From positions 1-64,000 of the forward strand of contig JACAVV010000014.1 of NCBI GenBank assembly GCA_024648695.1: a stretch of DNA of 64,000 nt, written 5' to 3'. The DNA comes from Nitrospina sp. (lineage in GTDB: Bacteria > Nitrospinota > Nitrospinia > Nitrospinales > JACRGP01). The notes beneath the pieces are model-generated. The model searched no databases and was not told the DNA's origin. It was given only the letters and a program-made list of their open reading frames with translations. Position 1 is the first letter of the stretch. Each line of letters opens with the position of its first letter. Both the position numbers and the translations under genes were made by a program. This document shows positions 26,742-35,813 of the stretch, one piece after another.

Positions 26742-28163
26742 ATGAATTCATCGCAAGCCCTCACGCACCTCGTCGAATTGGCCGGTAACGTTGCCAATGC
26801 CTACACCACCGCCCTGTATCAACTCGATCACGAATCCGACTCGCTTCATCTAAAAACCTTCATGACGCTCAGTTCCCATTTCGACGAATCGGCCAGTTTT
26901 CAGGTGGGACAAAGCCTGATCGGTATGGTGGCGCAAAACCGCGTTCCCCTTCTTCTTGAAAAATCTGTCGACGATAAAGACAAACTTAAAATTTACAAAA
27001 AAAAGGAATCTGTTAAGGACTTCCTGATATTGCCCGTTCGGGGAAAGGACCTGGAAGGTGTTTTGGTGGTGGACACCAAAGAACGTTACAACTTTTCCAC
27101 CAAACTGCAAAAGATCCTGTCCGAGTTCGCCTCTCAAATGGCCTGGCATATCGAGGCCGAACGGCAGGAAGCACGCATGCACCTGATGGAAGTGTTCCCA
27201 TATCCCGAAATGATCGAATACGGCCGCCAATTGTCGCAATCGAAAGACCCAATGGAAGTCGCCCGCAACCTGGTAGACCTGCCCCTGGAAATTGTGAAAT
27301 GCGACGCCACCGCGCTGGTGTGGTTCGAAAATGATGATCAACCCGGCAGTGTCATTCAATGGCAGGGTTGGGACCGCGATTTGGGCCGCATCAAGGTTTT
27401 CCCTGGAAAAGGGTTGGTGGGGTCCTGCGCCAAAAACAGAGCGCCCATTTTGATCCCCGATACCGAAAAGCGCAACACCATCCTGTTTTCGGAAACTGAA
27501 AATTTAAAGATGTTCCGCTCTCGAGCCGTGGTTCCCCTGGTTTATGATAACGACTTGCTCGGCGTCCTCGTTTGTGCCCATAAAGAACCCGGAGGACTGG
27601 TTCATTCCGACATCGACCGCTTGCTTTTGATAGGGTCCTATGCCGCCTCCGCGTTGTTATGCTCGACCACCAAACAACAATGGGAGCAGGAAAAAAATGT
27701 CGATCTGGTTACCGGCCTTCACAATCATCGGTTTTTATCGCAAAAACAGAGTTATCTGGAAAACCAGTTTTTCAATCAGGGCCAGCCCGTGTTTATGCTT
27801 ATGGTGCAAATCACCAATATGCCAACCATTTATGGCAGTTACGGATTAGAAACCGGGGACCATTTTTTAAGGCAGATCGTGTCCCTGCTGAGTCATGTGT
27901 GCCCGCAACCCAAACAGCTTTATAAATTTTCCGATTCGACTTTTTTGATTCTTTTGTATAAGATCTCCGAAGAAGAAGCGAGCCATTTGGAAATTCGCCT
28001 GAAACAAGTGCTGGATGATAACCCGTTTTACGTGGACGGTAAATCTATTCTGGCGCAAGGAGACATTGGCCTTGCCTCCCATCCGGAGGAGGCGGACAGC
28101 CTATCCCAACTCATTGCCCAATGCTTTAATAAAATCACCCCTTCGCTAAAAGCGATTACATGA
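26742..28163 (+). CDS. GAF-GAF protein with a degenerate GGDEF domain
   Basis: A 473-residue soluble protein with a first GAF domain (about 1-140, including FQVGQSLIGMVAQNRVPLL), a second GAF (about 160-310, VFPGKGLVGSCAKNRAPILI) and a C-terminal diguanylate-cyclase-like fold (about 320-470, starting DLVTGLHNHRFL). The catalytic GGDEF is replaced by SDSTF, so cyclase activity is unlikely; it may bind a nucleotide or act as a scaffold. Its stop codon overlaps the mreB start by four bases (ATGA), which couples it to cell-shape control. Confidence 0.8.
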   Translation: MNSSQALTHLVELAGNVANAYTTALYQLDHESDSLHLKTFMTLSSHFDESASFQVGQSLIGMVAQNRVPLLLEKSVDDKDKLKIYKKKESVKDFLILPVRGKDLEGVLVVDTKERYNFSTKLQKILSEFASQMAWHIEAERQEARMHLMEVFPYPEMIEYGRQLSQSKDPMEVARNLVDLPLEIVKCDATALVWFENDDQPGSVIQWQGWDRDLGRIKVFPGKGLVGSCAKNRAPILIPDTEKRNTILFSETENLKMFRSRAVVPLVYDNDLLGVLVCAHKEPGGLVHSDIDRLLLIGSYAASALLCSTTKQQWEQEKNVDLVTGLHNHRFLSQKQSYLENQFFNQGQPVFMLMVQITNMPTIYGSYGLETGDHFLRQIVSLLSHVCPQPKQLYKFSDSTFLILLYKISEEEASHLEIRLKQVLDDNPFYVDGKSILAQGDIGLASHPEEADSLSQLIAQCFNKITPSLKAIT

Positions 28164-29200
28164 TCAAAAATTTTTTCAACAAGCTGTTTGGCGCGTTTTC
28201 CCTGGAAGTCGCTATGGATCTGGGAACCGCCAACACCCTGGTACATATTAAAGATAAAGGCCTGATTCTCAACGAACCCTCTGTGGTGGCACTTTCGACC
28301 GAAACAGGAAACGTTGAAGCTGTAGGACTGGAAGCTAAACAAATGTTTGGGCGGACTCATGCCAAGGTGGAAACCATTCGGCCCATGAAAGATGGCGTGA
28401 TCGCGGACTTTCAGGTCACAAACAAAATGATCACCTACTTCATCGAAAAATCCTTCAAGCAATCCAGTTTTTTTAAACGAAGGACTAAAATGGTGGTTGG
28501 TGTGCCTACCTGCATCACTCAAGTGGAGAAAAAAGCCGTCATTGACGCGGCACGGGACGCCGGTGCGAGCGAGGTTCACCTGGTGGAAGAACCCATGGCC
28601 GCGGCAATAGGCGTGGGTATTCCGGTGCACAAGCCGGAAGGCAATATGGTGATCGATATTGGTGGTGGAACCACCGATGTGGCGGTCATCTCCCTGTCTG
28701 CTATCGCCTATGGTGAATCTGTAAGGGTCGCTGGGGATGAAATGGATGAGGCCATCTCGCGTTTTATGCGAACCGAACACCATTTGAACATTGGTATTTT
28801 TGAAGCCGAACGGGTGAAGAAGGAAATCGGAAGCGCGTCTCCCTTATCCGAAAGATTGACCACCGAGGTCAAAGGGATCAATGTGAAAACCGGCATCCCG
28901 GCTTCCATCGTGGTAGACGATGAAGAAATACGTAAAGCCATTCAGGAACCGATTGGCAATATTGTGACCGTAGTCTTGCGTGCTTTAGAAAAAACACCCC
29001 CGGAACTTTCTGCAGATATCCATTCGAACGGAATTTTTCTCACCGGCGGCGGTGCTTTGATCCGCGGACTCGATAAAGTCATCGAAGAGCGGACCACCCT
29101 AAAGGTGTACATACCCAATGACCCCTTGCTGAGCATCGTGCAGGGAACCGGAATCGTTCTCGATAAATTCGAGGAAATGAAAAAAGTGTGTATAAATTGA
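28160..29200 (+). CDS. mreB: MreB rod-shape actin homologue
   Basis: A 346-residue ATP-binding cytoskeletal protein that positions cell-wall synthesis. The actin-type motifs are present: phosphate-1 AMDLGTANTLV, connect-1/phosphate-2 VIDIGGGTTDVAVI near residue 175 and the adenosine motif FLTGGGALIRGLD near residue 295. The N-terminal MIKNFFNKLFG is an amphipathic membrane-binding helix. Unlike most species, mreC, mreD, mrdA or rodA do not follow; the next gene is a Cys-rich protein. The start overlaps the upstream gene by four bases. Confidence 0.95.
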   Translation: MIKNFFNKLFGAFSLEVAMDLGTANTLVHIKDKGLILNEPSVVALSTETGNVEAVGLEAKQMFGRTHAKVETIRPMKDGVIADFQVTNKMITYFIEKSFKQSSFFKRRTKMVVGVPTCITQVEKKAVIDAARDAGASEVHLVEEPMAAAIGVGIPVHKPEGNMVIDIGGGTTDVAVISLSAIAYGESVRVAGDEMDEAISRFMRTEHHLNIGIFEAERVKKEIGSASPLSERLTTEVKGINVKTGIPASIVVDDEEIRKAIQEPIGNIVTVVLRALEKTPPELSADIHSNGIFLTGGGALIRGLDKVIEERTTLKVYIPNDPLLSIVQGTGIVLDKFEEMKKVCIN

Positions 29201-29267
29201 TCTGGTTTGGGTTAATATAGAGACCTTTCCAAACAAAATACTTTTTTATAGAGATTGAACCCGTTCC

Positions 29268-29600
29268 ATGGAATGTTCAAATCCCGGATGTTGTATAGAG
29301 TGCGGAAAACAGGTTGCTGAATTACCGACAACGGTAGAGTATCATGATCAGGAAGTCCACCTGTTCAATCCGACAGTGTGTACTCCCTGCCTGGTCGCCC
29401 TGTGCGAAACCCATTCAACCGAATGCGTCAATTGTGGCAAACCCATTCCCCCGTTCACCTTGGTCGGAGTTTTGAAAGCGGACGATGGGGAAAAACAGTT
29501 TGTCCACATGAACACCTCCTGCCTGACAGTTGGGAGTGCATTTCACGGTTATTGGGGCAAGGGTAAACTTCATAATTTTGTGGAAATTGAAGCATGCTAG
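29268..29600 (+). CDS. Cysteine-rich zinc-ribbon-like protein
   Basis: A 110-residue cytoplasmic protein with clustered CxxC-type motifs: CIECGKQ (8-15), VCTPCLVALCETH (38-50) and ECVNCGK (53-59), and single cysteines near the C-terminus. This pattern suggests two structural zinc ribbons or an Fe-S site. No named family is recognised. Its last seven bases overlap the start of the 2Fe-2S ferredoxin gene, so the two are made together. The role is unknown; a scaffold or metal-delivery factor in the Fe-S gene group is one possibility. Confidence 0.65.
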   Translation: MECSNPGCCIECGKQVAELPTTVEYHDQEVHLFNPTVCTPCLVALCETHSTECVNCGKPIPPFTLVGVLKADDGEKQFVHMNTSCLTVGSAFHGYWGKGKLHNFVEIEAC

Positions 29601-29911
29601 AAGTCACTTTTTTAAATCCAAAAGATAAAGTTCGAAGAAAAATCGAAGTGGAACCCGGTGAGAATTTACGTGAAGCCGCGATCCGGCACAAGTTTGGCCT
29701 GTACCCCCATATTTTTAAAGTCTTGAATTGCCGGGGTCGGGGATTGTGTACCTCGTGTACGGTGGAGATCGTTTCCGGAGAAGTGGAACCGATGAATGAA
29801 ATTGAAACGGAAAAATTGAAGTCCCAGGTCGCGAAAAAACCCGGTATCCGCCTGTCTTGTCAGGTGAAAGTGACGGATAATTTGACCGTCCGCACCCGAT
29901 CGTCTATCTGA
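29594..29911 (+). CDS. Plant-type 2Fe-2S ferredoxin
   Basis: A 105-residue electron carrier with cluster ligands C46, C52, C55 (NCRGRGLCTSC) and C89 (RLSCQV), in a beta-grasp fold. The spacing C-x5-C-x2-C is close to that of adrenodoxin-type and photosynthetic-type ferredoxins. It starts in the last seven bases of the Cys-rich gene and is followed by the JAMM protease gene 52 bases later, consistent with one operon. Confidence 0.88.
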   Translation: MLEVTFLNPKDKVRRKIEVEPGENLREAAIRHKFGLYPHIFKVLNCRGRGLCTSCTVEIVSGEVEPMNEIETEKLKSQVAKKPGIRLSCQVKVTDNLTVRTRSSI

Positions 29912-29963
29912 CAGGATTCATTTAGAAACCCGTTGACAAGTTATGGCTAACATTTCAAAATAA

Positions 29964-30425
29964 ATGAAGTTTCCGAAAGATAAACTGGTTGAGGTCCATA
30001 ACCACGCGATTGAAGAATATCCTTTTGAATGTTGTGGTATTCTCATCGGGCATCCCGATCATGAGCGTGACGACAAGTTGTTTCGATGCACCAACATTCA
30101 AAACAAGCTACATAAAATGGACCCGGAAACTTATACAAGGGATGCACGAACGGCCTATAACATAGAACCTCGTGAACTGATGAACATCCTTCGCGAAGTG
30201 GAAGACCGGGGATTGCAGATAAAATGCTTTTATCATTCCCATCCGGAGCACGATGCTTACTTTTCGGAAGAAGATAAGCGGATGGCCTTGTACGAAAATC
30301 AACCCACGTATCCCGGAGCAACCTATCTGGTCGTTTCCGTTTACGATAAGAAAGTAAAAGCCCAGGCCTGTTTTTCCTGGAACCCTTTGCAAGAAGAATT
30401 TGCGGAAGTGGAAATACATTCTTGA
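29964..30425 (+). CDS. JAMM/MPN+ metallopeptidase (M67 family)
   Basis: A 153-residue enzyme of the JAB1/MPN/Mov34 fold. The full zinc site is present: E22, then H91-S-H93 (FYHSHPEHDAYFS) and D104 in SEED. Bacterial M67 proteases of this length cleave C-terminal extensions from ubiquitin-like sulfur carriers (ThiS/MoaD/CysO type) or release cysteine from them. No ubiquitin-like carrier is in the window, so the substrate may lie elsewhere or may be a neighbour such as the ferredoxin, whose fold is also beta-grasp. That last idea is speculation. Confidence 0.85.
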   Translation: MKFPKDKLVEVHNHAIEEYPFECCGILIGHPDHERDDKLFRCTNIQNKLHKMDPETYTRDARTAYNIEPRELMNILREVEDRGLQIKCFYHSHPEHDAYFSEEDKRMALYENQPTYPGATYLVVSVYDKKVKAQACFSWNPLQEEFAEVEIHS

Positions 30426-30574
30426 GGAAACTCTAAAAAAGGTTTTTTTACCAGCCCTTCTCCTATTAAAATAGATAAGAGATATCTGGTTGGCAAGGAA
30501 ACCTGTTTTTTTGTGTTTCCCGTTACTTTTTCTATATTGTCAAACAAGTTTGGACGTTTTGTTTGAGGAGATAA

Positions 30575-30829
<255 letters not shown>

Positions 30830-30853
30830 TTATATTTTTTTGAGGGTTTGGTT

Positions 30854-31075
30854 ATGAAAGAACAAGTCGAGGAAGTCCTTGAAACGCTGAGGCCCATGCT
30901 GATTGCCGATGGCGGAAACGTCGAATTGGTGGACGTTGATGACGGGGTTGTGAAGGTGCGCCTTGTGGGAGCCTGCAGTTCCTGCTCCAGTTCTCTCATG
31001 ACTTTGAAAATGGGAATCGAAAGGGCTTTGAAAAAGGCCATCCCTCTGGTTCGGTGTGTGGAACAGGTCGAATGA
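30854..31075 (+). CDS. Nfu-type Fe-S scaffold (NifU C-terminal domain)
   Basis: A 73-residue single-domain protein with the Nfu signature [11 protein letters not shown] and the CxxC motif at C41/C44 (GACSSCSSS) that carries a 4Fe-4S cluster between two subunits. Stand-alone Nfu domains deliver clusters to apoproteins. The start is the ATG at 30854, preceded by GAGGG. It is 24 bases downstream of the dicluster ferredoxin, a likely client. Confidence 0.92.
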   Translation: MKEQVEEVLETLRPMLIADGGNVELVDVDDGVVKVRLVGACSSCSSSLMTLKMGIERALKKAIPLVRCVEQVE

Positions 31076-31143
31076 AGCTATTTGAATCACCCTTTTGTCT
31101 TTTTGACCCTCGTGGTTTTTTTAAATAATTATTTCAATTACCG

Positions 31144-31668
31144 TTGCCTGTGTTTTTTAAAATCAAGTTGAAACTTTTACAAATCCTGTGCATTTTCGTG
31201 TTCCTTCTCCTTCCGTTCACCGTTGGCAGTGTGGAGAAGGAACACGAGTCCGCCCCCAGCTTTACTTTAAAATCACTGGACGGCAAGGAGTACAGCTTAA
31301 ACGAGTTTCGTGGAAAGCATCTGCTGATCAATTTTTGGGCCACCTGGTGTGGACCCTGCAAAATCGAAATGCCATCGCTGGAGGAGTTGTATCAGCGTTT
31401 TAAAACGCGCGACTTTGAAATTCTGGCCATATCCGGCGATATGTTCGGTGCCCAGGTGGTGCAACCTTATGCCGAGGCGCAAAACCTCAGTTTCAAAATT
31501 CTTCTCGATAACATGTTGCAGGTGAGCCACAAATATGGCGTGGTGAGTCTGCCCACGACTTTTTTGGTCAACCCGGAAGGGAAAATCATTGGCGTTCACC
31601 ACGGCGCCGATAACTGGACTAACCCCGAAATTTTGTTGTTTTTCGACAATCTATTAAAACAAAGTTGA
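31144..31668 (+). CDS. TlpA/ResA-like thiol-disulfide oxidoreductase
   Basis: A 174-residue protein with an N-terminal signal anchor (residues 9-28) and a periplasmic thioredoxin fold. The active site is WCGPC (C69/C72), followed by the typical SLPTTFLVNPEGKIIG cis-proline region. Such proteins reduce disulfides in apocytochromes or other exported proteins. There is no ATG: the start is TTG at 31144 or GTG at 31150, and no clear RBS is seen. The stop codon overlaps the ATG of the FGE-CcdA fusion by one base, so TlpA and its probable electron donor are made together. Confidence 0.88.
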   Translation: MPVFFKIKLKLLQILCIFVFLLLPFTVGSVEKEHESAPSFTLKSLDGKEYSLNEFRGKHLLINFWATWCGPCKIEMPSLEELYQRFKTRDFEILAISGDMFGAQVVQPYAEAQNLSFKILLDNMLQVSHKYGVVSLPTTFLVNPEGKIIGVHHGADNWTNPEILLFFDNLLKQS

Positions 31669-33521
31669 TGCCGTTGGCTTTCGTTTTACAACCCATCCCC
31701 TTGCCACCTGTTTTCCGCCCTGGTTTTCCGCTGAAAAACCGATTCTCCTTTTATATTTTTCTTCTGATTAGCCTGTTCTTCTTTGTTCTGCCGTTTACTG
31801 CATATGGTGAAGACACTGCAAAGGGCAATCCATTGGAAGGGGATATGGTTTTCATTTCTGCGGGGAATTTCCCATTTGGCACGAACTTGAAAGACGAAGA
31901 GGCGCATGCGCTTTCGGTGGGCATTCCCAAGCCCTGGTACATTGATGAGTCTCCGGAACAAAAAGTATTTTTAAAAGGATTTTATATCGACCGCTATGAA
32001 GTCACTAATGCCCGCTATCAAGTTTATATCAATGATTTGGGCGCTATTGCACCTCCGCATTGGAAGGATAACAAGTATCCGAAGGATCAAGCCGAGTTTC
32101 CGGTGGTGTGGGTGAATTGGTACGATGCGGCGAATTTTTGTAGCTGGGCTGGTAAAGAACTGCCGAGCGAAAAGCAATGGGAACGCGCGGCGCGGGGAAG
32201 CGAGGGCCGCCAATACCCCTGGGGTAACAAATTCGACCAGAAACGAGCCAATTTACCGGAAAAGCAGGGCAGTAAAAATACCGCCACCAAAGTAGGGTCG
32301 TTTCCACAAGGGGCTACCCCAGAGGGTGTGCAGGACATGGTCGGCAATGTCTGGGAATGGACCCGTGACGATTATGCGCCTTACAAAGGCAGTACTTTCG
32401 AATCGCCTTTTTTCAATAACGGGTATAAAGTCACGCGTGGCACTTCGGCCCAGGATGTGGGGCACTTTCCGGGAGCCTTGTATTTTCAGGTTCTGCAACA
32501 ATTTGCCCGAAGTGGCTACCGGCAACATATGGACCCGGAAGACAGCGCTGTGGACATCGGGTTTCGGTGTATCAGCACAACCAAACCCAAAGCCATGGAA
32601 AAGGCGGGGCCGGGTTTTAAGGGAGCCTCCGGAGCCTCAGGTTTTTCCAAACCTTCGTCGGCACCGGGCGCGACAGGCGAGGTATCCAGTCCATTTGATT
32701 CCGGTTCGTCCAACGCCGATATTGAAAACTTCAATCCATTTCAACCCAAATCGGGATTGCCGGAATCGGGAATTCTTGTCCTGATATTGATTTCATTCAT
32801 TGCCGGAGTGTTCAGTTTCCTATCCCCTTGCACGCTCCCAATTTTACCTGCTTATTTTGCCATCACCGCACAAGCCGACCGGGCACGCATGAGTATGATG
32901 TCCTTGTCTTTTTTCTGCGGACTGGCCACCTTGTTCGTGATTATGGGAGCTTCTGCCAGCGCCCTGGGCCAGTTTTTGCGTGATTATTTATTCCAGATCA
33001 CGCGGGTAGGCGGCGTGCTCATTGTGATATTTGGGATCATGACCCTGTTGGGCTATGGGTTTTCCGGAGCCAATTTTCGGCAAAAACCCGCATCGTCTTA
33101 CGTCGGATTTTTCCTGTTCGGGGCCACTTTTGCGTTGGGATGGACTCCCTGTGTCGGGCCCATTCTGTCGGGTATCCTCATTCTTGCCGCATCGGACAAA
33201 ACCATATTTCAAGGGATGAGCCTGCTCTTCTTTTACGCTGTCGGACTAGGGTTTCCATTGATTATCATATCGACTTTTTTCGGCAATTTGAGCAAAGACA
33301 GCCTGTTCTGGAGAGTGTTGCGCGGCAAGGGCTGGAATGTTAATCTGGGAAAGCGGACCTTGTTCCTGCATAGCACCAATTTGTTCAGCGGTATTCTTCT
33401 AATCGTGTTGGGTGTGGTTTTGGGAGCGGGTTATATGACTTATATTAACAGCATTGTCCCGATAGAAATTCAAATCTGGTTCAGCAAATATGAAGAATCG
33501 TTTTTAAACTGGTTCCAGTAA
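31668..33521 (+). CDS. Fusion: FGE-sulfatase-fold domain plus CcdA/DsbD membrane domain
   Basis: A 617-residue protein. An N-terminal anchor (about 27-46) leads to a periplasmic domain (58-303) of the formylglycine-generating-enzyme fold, with DRYEVTNARYQVY, WVNWYDAANFCSWAGKELPSEKQWERAARG and MVGNVWEWTRD. The paired catalytic cysteines of true FGE are not seen. A Ser/Gly/Pro linker (304-365) joins a CcdA-type membrane domain (366-600) with the cysteine pair C388 (FLSPCTLP) and C495 (GWTPCVGP), which carries electrons from cytoplasmic thioredoxin outward. The partner is the TlpA-like protein translated just before it. Confidence 0.85.
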   Translation: MPLAFVLQPIPLPPVFRPGFPLKNRFSFYIFLLISLFFFVLPFTAYGEDTAKGNPLEGDMVFISAGNFPFGTNLKDEEAHALSVGIPKPWYIDESPEQKVFLKGFYIDRYEVTNARYQVYINDLGAIAPPHWKDNKYPKDQAEFPVVWVNWYDAANFCSWAGKELPSEKQWERAARGSEGRQYPWGNKFDQKRANLPEKQGSKNTATKVGSFPQGATPEGVQDMVGNVWEWTRDDYAPYKGSTFESPFFNNGYKVTRGTSAQDVGHFPGALYFQVLQQFARSGYRQHMDPEDSAVDIGFRCISTTKPKAMEKAGPGFKGASGASGFSKPSSAPGATGEVSSPFDSGSSNADIENFNPFQPKSGLPESGILVLILISFIAGVFSFLSPCTLPILPAYFAITAQADRARMSMMSLSFFCGLATLFVIMGASASALGQFLRDYLFQITRVGGVLIVIFGIMTLLGYGFSGANFRQKPASSYVGFFLFGATFALGWTPCVGPILSGILILAASDKTIFQGMSLLFFYAVGLGFPLIIISTFFGNLSKDSLFWRVLRGKGWNVNLGKRTLFLHSTNLFSGILLIVLGVVLGAGYMTYINSIVPIEIQIWFSKYEESFLNWFQ

Positions 33522-33634
33522 ACTTTCGCAATCCATCCCGCCATACCCAAGCCACAAAACTCGAATCCATTTTTGCAGGAAGACCGTTTGTTTTGTAAAA
33601 TGAAGCAGGAATTTTGAAAAAGGATGTTCAATTC

Positions 33635-34117
33635 ATGTCACAATCCCCTCGCTTGATCGCGTTATGGATCTTGACCCTCTTTCTTGGAGGGTGCTCAGGA
33701 GCCGAAACCATCGTCAAAAAAGATTTCCGCAATAACGACAACACCCTGGCCATTGTAGACTCCACTTCCAGTAGGGGTGGCTTGCTGGACGCCGGAAGCC
33801 GATTGCTGGGATCGCTCGAAGACGCCCTCCTCAACACCCTGTTCATATTGAGCGACGATGACCCCAAATATAAGCTGAAGTTTAAAATCACCAAGTTCAA
33901 GGAAGGCAGTCGAATCAGCCGCTTGGCCACTTTAGGCATGAGCAACTCAGCCAAGGGGCAACTCCGGGTGAAAGCGGCACTCTTTCGAGGGCGGGTGATG
34001 GTTGGCGCGTGGGAAGTTGAAACCTGGGTCAAAGGCGGCATGACCGGTGGTTCCGACGAAGATCTCTTCGATCAGGCCGCCAAGGAAATTGTTTCGCACA
34101 TGAAGGGTACGGAGTAA
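33635..34117 (+). CDS. DUF4410-like lipoprotein
   Basis: A 160-residue protein from the ATG at 33635; the longer frame begins at a TTG without RBS. The lipobox is LGGC in a hydrophobic signal (LIALWILTLFLGGCSG). The mature domain contains KYKLKFKITKFKEGSRISRLATLGMSNSAKG and ends with DLFDQAAKEIVSHMKG, resembling DUF4410-type outer-membrane lipoproteins. Function is unknown. It follows the FGE-CcdA gene by 113 bases on the same strand. Confidence 0.7.
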   Translation: MSQSPRLIALWILTLFLGGCSGAETIVKKDFRNNDNTLAIVDSTSSRGGLLDAGSRLLGSLEDALLNTLFILSDDDPKYKLKFKITKFKEGSRISRLATLGMSNSAKGQLRVKAALFRGRVMVGAWEVETWVKGGMTGGSDEDLFDQAAKEIVSHMKGTE

Positions 34118-34178
34118 CCCCTGGGAAAATACCAAAGGCACCAAAAGTCGTTTTGTTGCCCTTTGCTCTTGGCCGGAA

Positions 34179-35699
34179 ATGCCTGAAAACGAAACCAACC
34201 TATCGATAGACCAACTTCTGCGAACCGCCGCCAACGCATTTGGTGAGGGACGTAAGGACGCGGCCCAGCACTGTCTTCAACAAATACTGGAAAAAGATCC
34301 GCAACATTTTGATGCCCTGCATATTCTTGGGGTTCTGGAATACGAGAAAGGGAACAACGCCCAGGCGGACACTCTGATTCGGCAAGCGCTTTCGGTGGAT
34401 TCCTCAATGGCAGAACCGCATTATAATCTGGGAAAGGTCCTGCACGGGACGGGTCGGTTTGGGGAGGCGGCAGAGTTTTATCAGAATGCGGTGAACATCA
34501 ATGCAAAACTCGATCCGGCCTGGTTCAATCTCGGATTGGTGAAACTGGAGCTGGGACAAACGGAGTTCGCCTGTCAGGCGTTGAGTCGTGCTGTGGAGAT
34601 CGATCCCAACGACTCCGACTACACCTTCAACCTGGGAAACGCTCTGGTGACGATGGGTGATGCCCAGGGCGCGCGTCGGCAGTTTGAGCGGACCGTCGAA
34701 TTGATCCCGCATCACTTTCATGCCTGGAATAATCTGGGAATCGTTTTGAGAGAATCCGGGGAAATGGGCCCAGCCCTTTTTGCTTATCAACGGGCCATAG
34801 GATCCAACCCGGATTTTGCAGACGCCCATTTCAATCTGGGAAACCTTCATGAAGAGTTGGGAAACCCGGAGCAGGCTTTGGCTTCCTACAAGGAAGCGGT
34901 GCAGGTAAATCCCGATTTTGCCAAGGCCTATAATAATCTGGGAAACATTTATTATATGTTGAAGCGGTTTGATGAGGCGCGAAAAGCCTATGAACAAAAC
35001 CTTGCTCTCGACCCTGCAAATGAATCAGCCCGTCACATGCTGAATTCCCTGGATGGCTCCACTACGGAAACTGCTCCCCCGGAATACGTTAAACGCCTGT
35101 TCGACAAGGCGGCGCCGGAATTCGAGGAAAGGCTGGTGCAGTCGCTTCACTATCGATCCCCGGAGGAGTTACGACAAATGCTGGACGAGGGATATCCCGC
35201 GAAAGGCAAATTCGCCTATGGACTCGACCTTGGGTGCGGAACCGGGCTTTCTGGAGAGGCGTTTCAATCTTGTGTGGAACGACTGGTGGGAGTGGATCTT
35301 TCACCCAATATGGTGCAACAGGCCAGAAGAAAAAATATTTATGAGGAATTGTTTGAAGAAGATCTCATTGATTTTTTGTCCCGGTCAAAGGAAACCTACG
35401 ACCTGTTTCTTGCCACCGATGTACTGGTTTACATAGGTGACCTGCGCCCCTTGTTCCAGGCAGTGGTTCAGCGGGCGAGAAAATCCGCCTGGTTTTTGTT
35501 TTCGGTGGAAAGTCAGGAGGAAGAAGATTTTAAACTTCGTCCCACGGGACGCTATGCGCATTCCTTGAGCTATCTGGAAACCCTGGCGAAAGAAACCGGA
35601 TTCACTAAAGAGGCGGTGCAGGAAACCGTGGTCCGGATCGAGAACGATGTGCCCATTCCGGGAAAAAACGTTATATTAAGTTTGAGGGAAAAACGTTAA
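34179..35699 (+). CDS. TPR-repeat protein with C-terminal methyltransferase
   Basis: A 506-residue cytoplasmic protein. Residues 15-285 hold about eight TPR units; the asparagine-leucine-glycine core (FNLGNALVTMGD, WNNLGIVLRESGE, YNNLGNIYYMLKR) recurs every 34 residues. Residues 290-506 form a class I SAM methyltransferase with motif I GLDLGCGTGLSGEAF and VGVDLSPNMV. The same TPR-methyltransferase layout is found in proteins annotated as putative protein or glycan methylases. Substrate is unknown. The TPR array probably presents the substrate. Confidence 0.85.
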   Translation: MPENETNLSIDQLLRTAANAFGEGRKDAAQHCLQQILEKDPQHFDALHILGVLEYEKGNNAQADTLIRQALSVDSSMAEPHYNLGKVLHGTGRFGEAAEFYQNAVNINAKLDPAWFNLGLVKLELGQTEFACQALSRAVEIDPNDSDYTFNLGNALVTMGDAQGARRQFERTVELIPHHFHAWNNLGIVLRESGEMGPALFAYQRAIGSNPDFADAHFNLGNLHEELGNPEQALASYKEAVQVNPDFAKAYNNLGNIYYMLKRFDEARKAYEQNLALDPANESARHMLNSLDGSTTETAPPEYVKRLFDKAAPEFEERLVQSLHYRSPEELRQMLDEGYPAKGKFAYGLDLGCGTGLSGEAFQSCVERLVGVDLSPNMVQQARRKNIYEELFEEDLIDFLSRSKETYDLFLATDVLVYIGDLRPLFQAVVQRARKSAWFLFSVESQEEEDFKLRPTGRYAHSLSYLETLAKETGFTKEAVQETVVRIENDVPIPGKNVILSLREKR

Positions 35700-35730
35700 T
35701 GGGTAAGTTTTCGTTGGCTTAGGGTGTCTT

Positions 35731-35804
35731 AAATAAAAAAACTCCCATAAGGATAAGCAACCTCCTCTACTCTGGAGGGAGAGGGGAGCTTATCCTTATG
35801 GGAG
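35731..35804 (-). terminator. Very stable terminator of the chemoreceptor gene
   Basis: A 17-bp perfect stem (35742-35758 with 35788-35804; arms begin CTCCCATAAGG and end TTATGGGAG) and a U-run on the minus strand (A-rich 35731-35740). It ends the chemoreceptor transcript. The loop has an inner GA-rich hairpin. It may also work against transcripts from the TPR methyltransferase. Confidence 0.9.
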
Positions 35805-35813
35805 ATTATTCTC

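Noticed and set aside
35761-35790. Small GA-rich hairpin as an independent element
   Set aside because: It lies inside the loop of the 17-bp chemoreceptor terminator and is explained by it.
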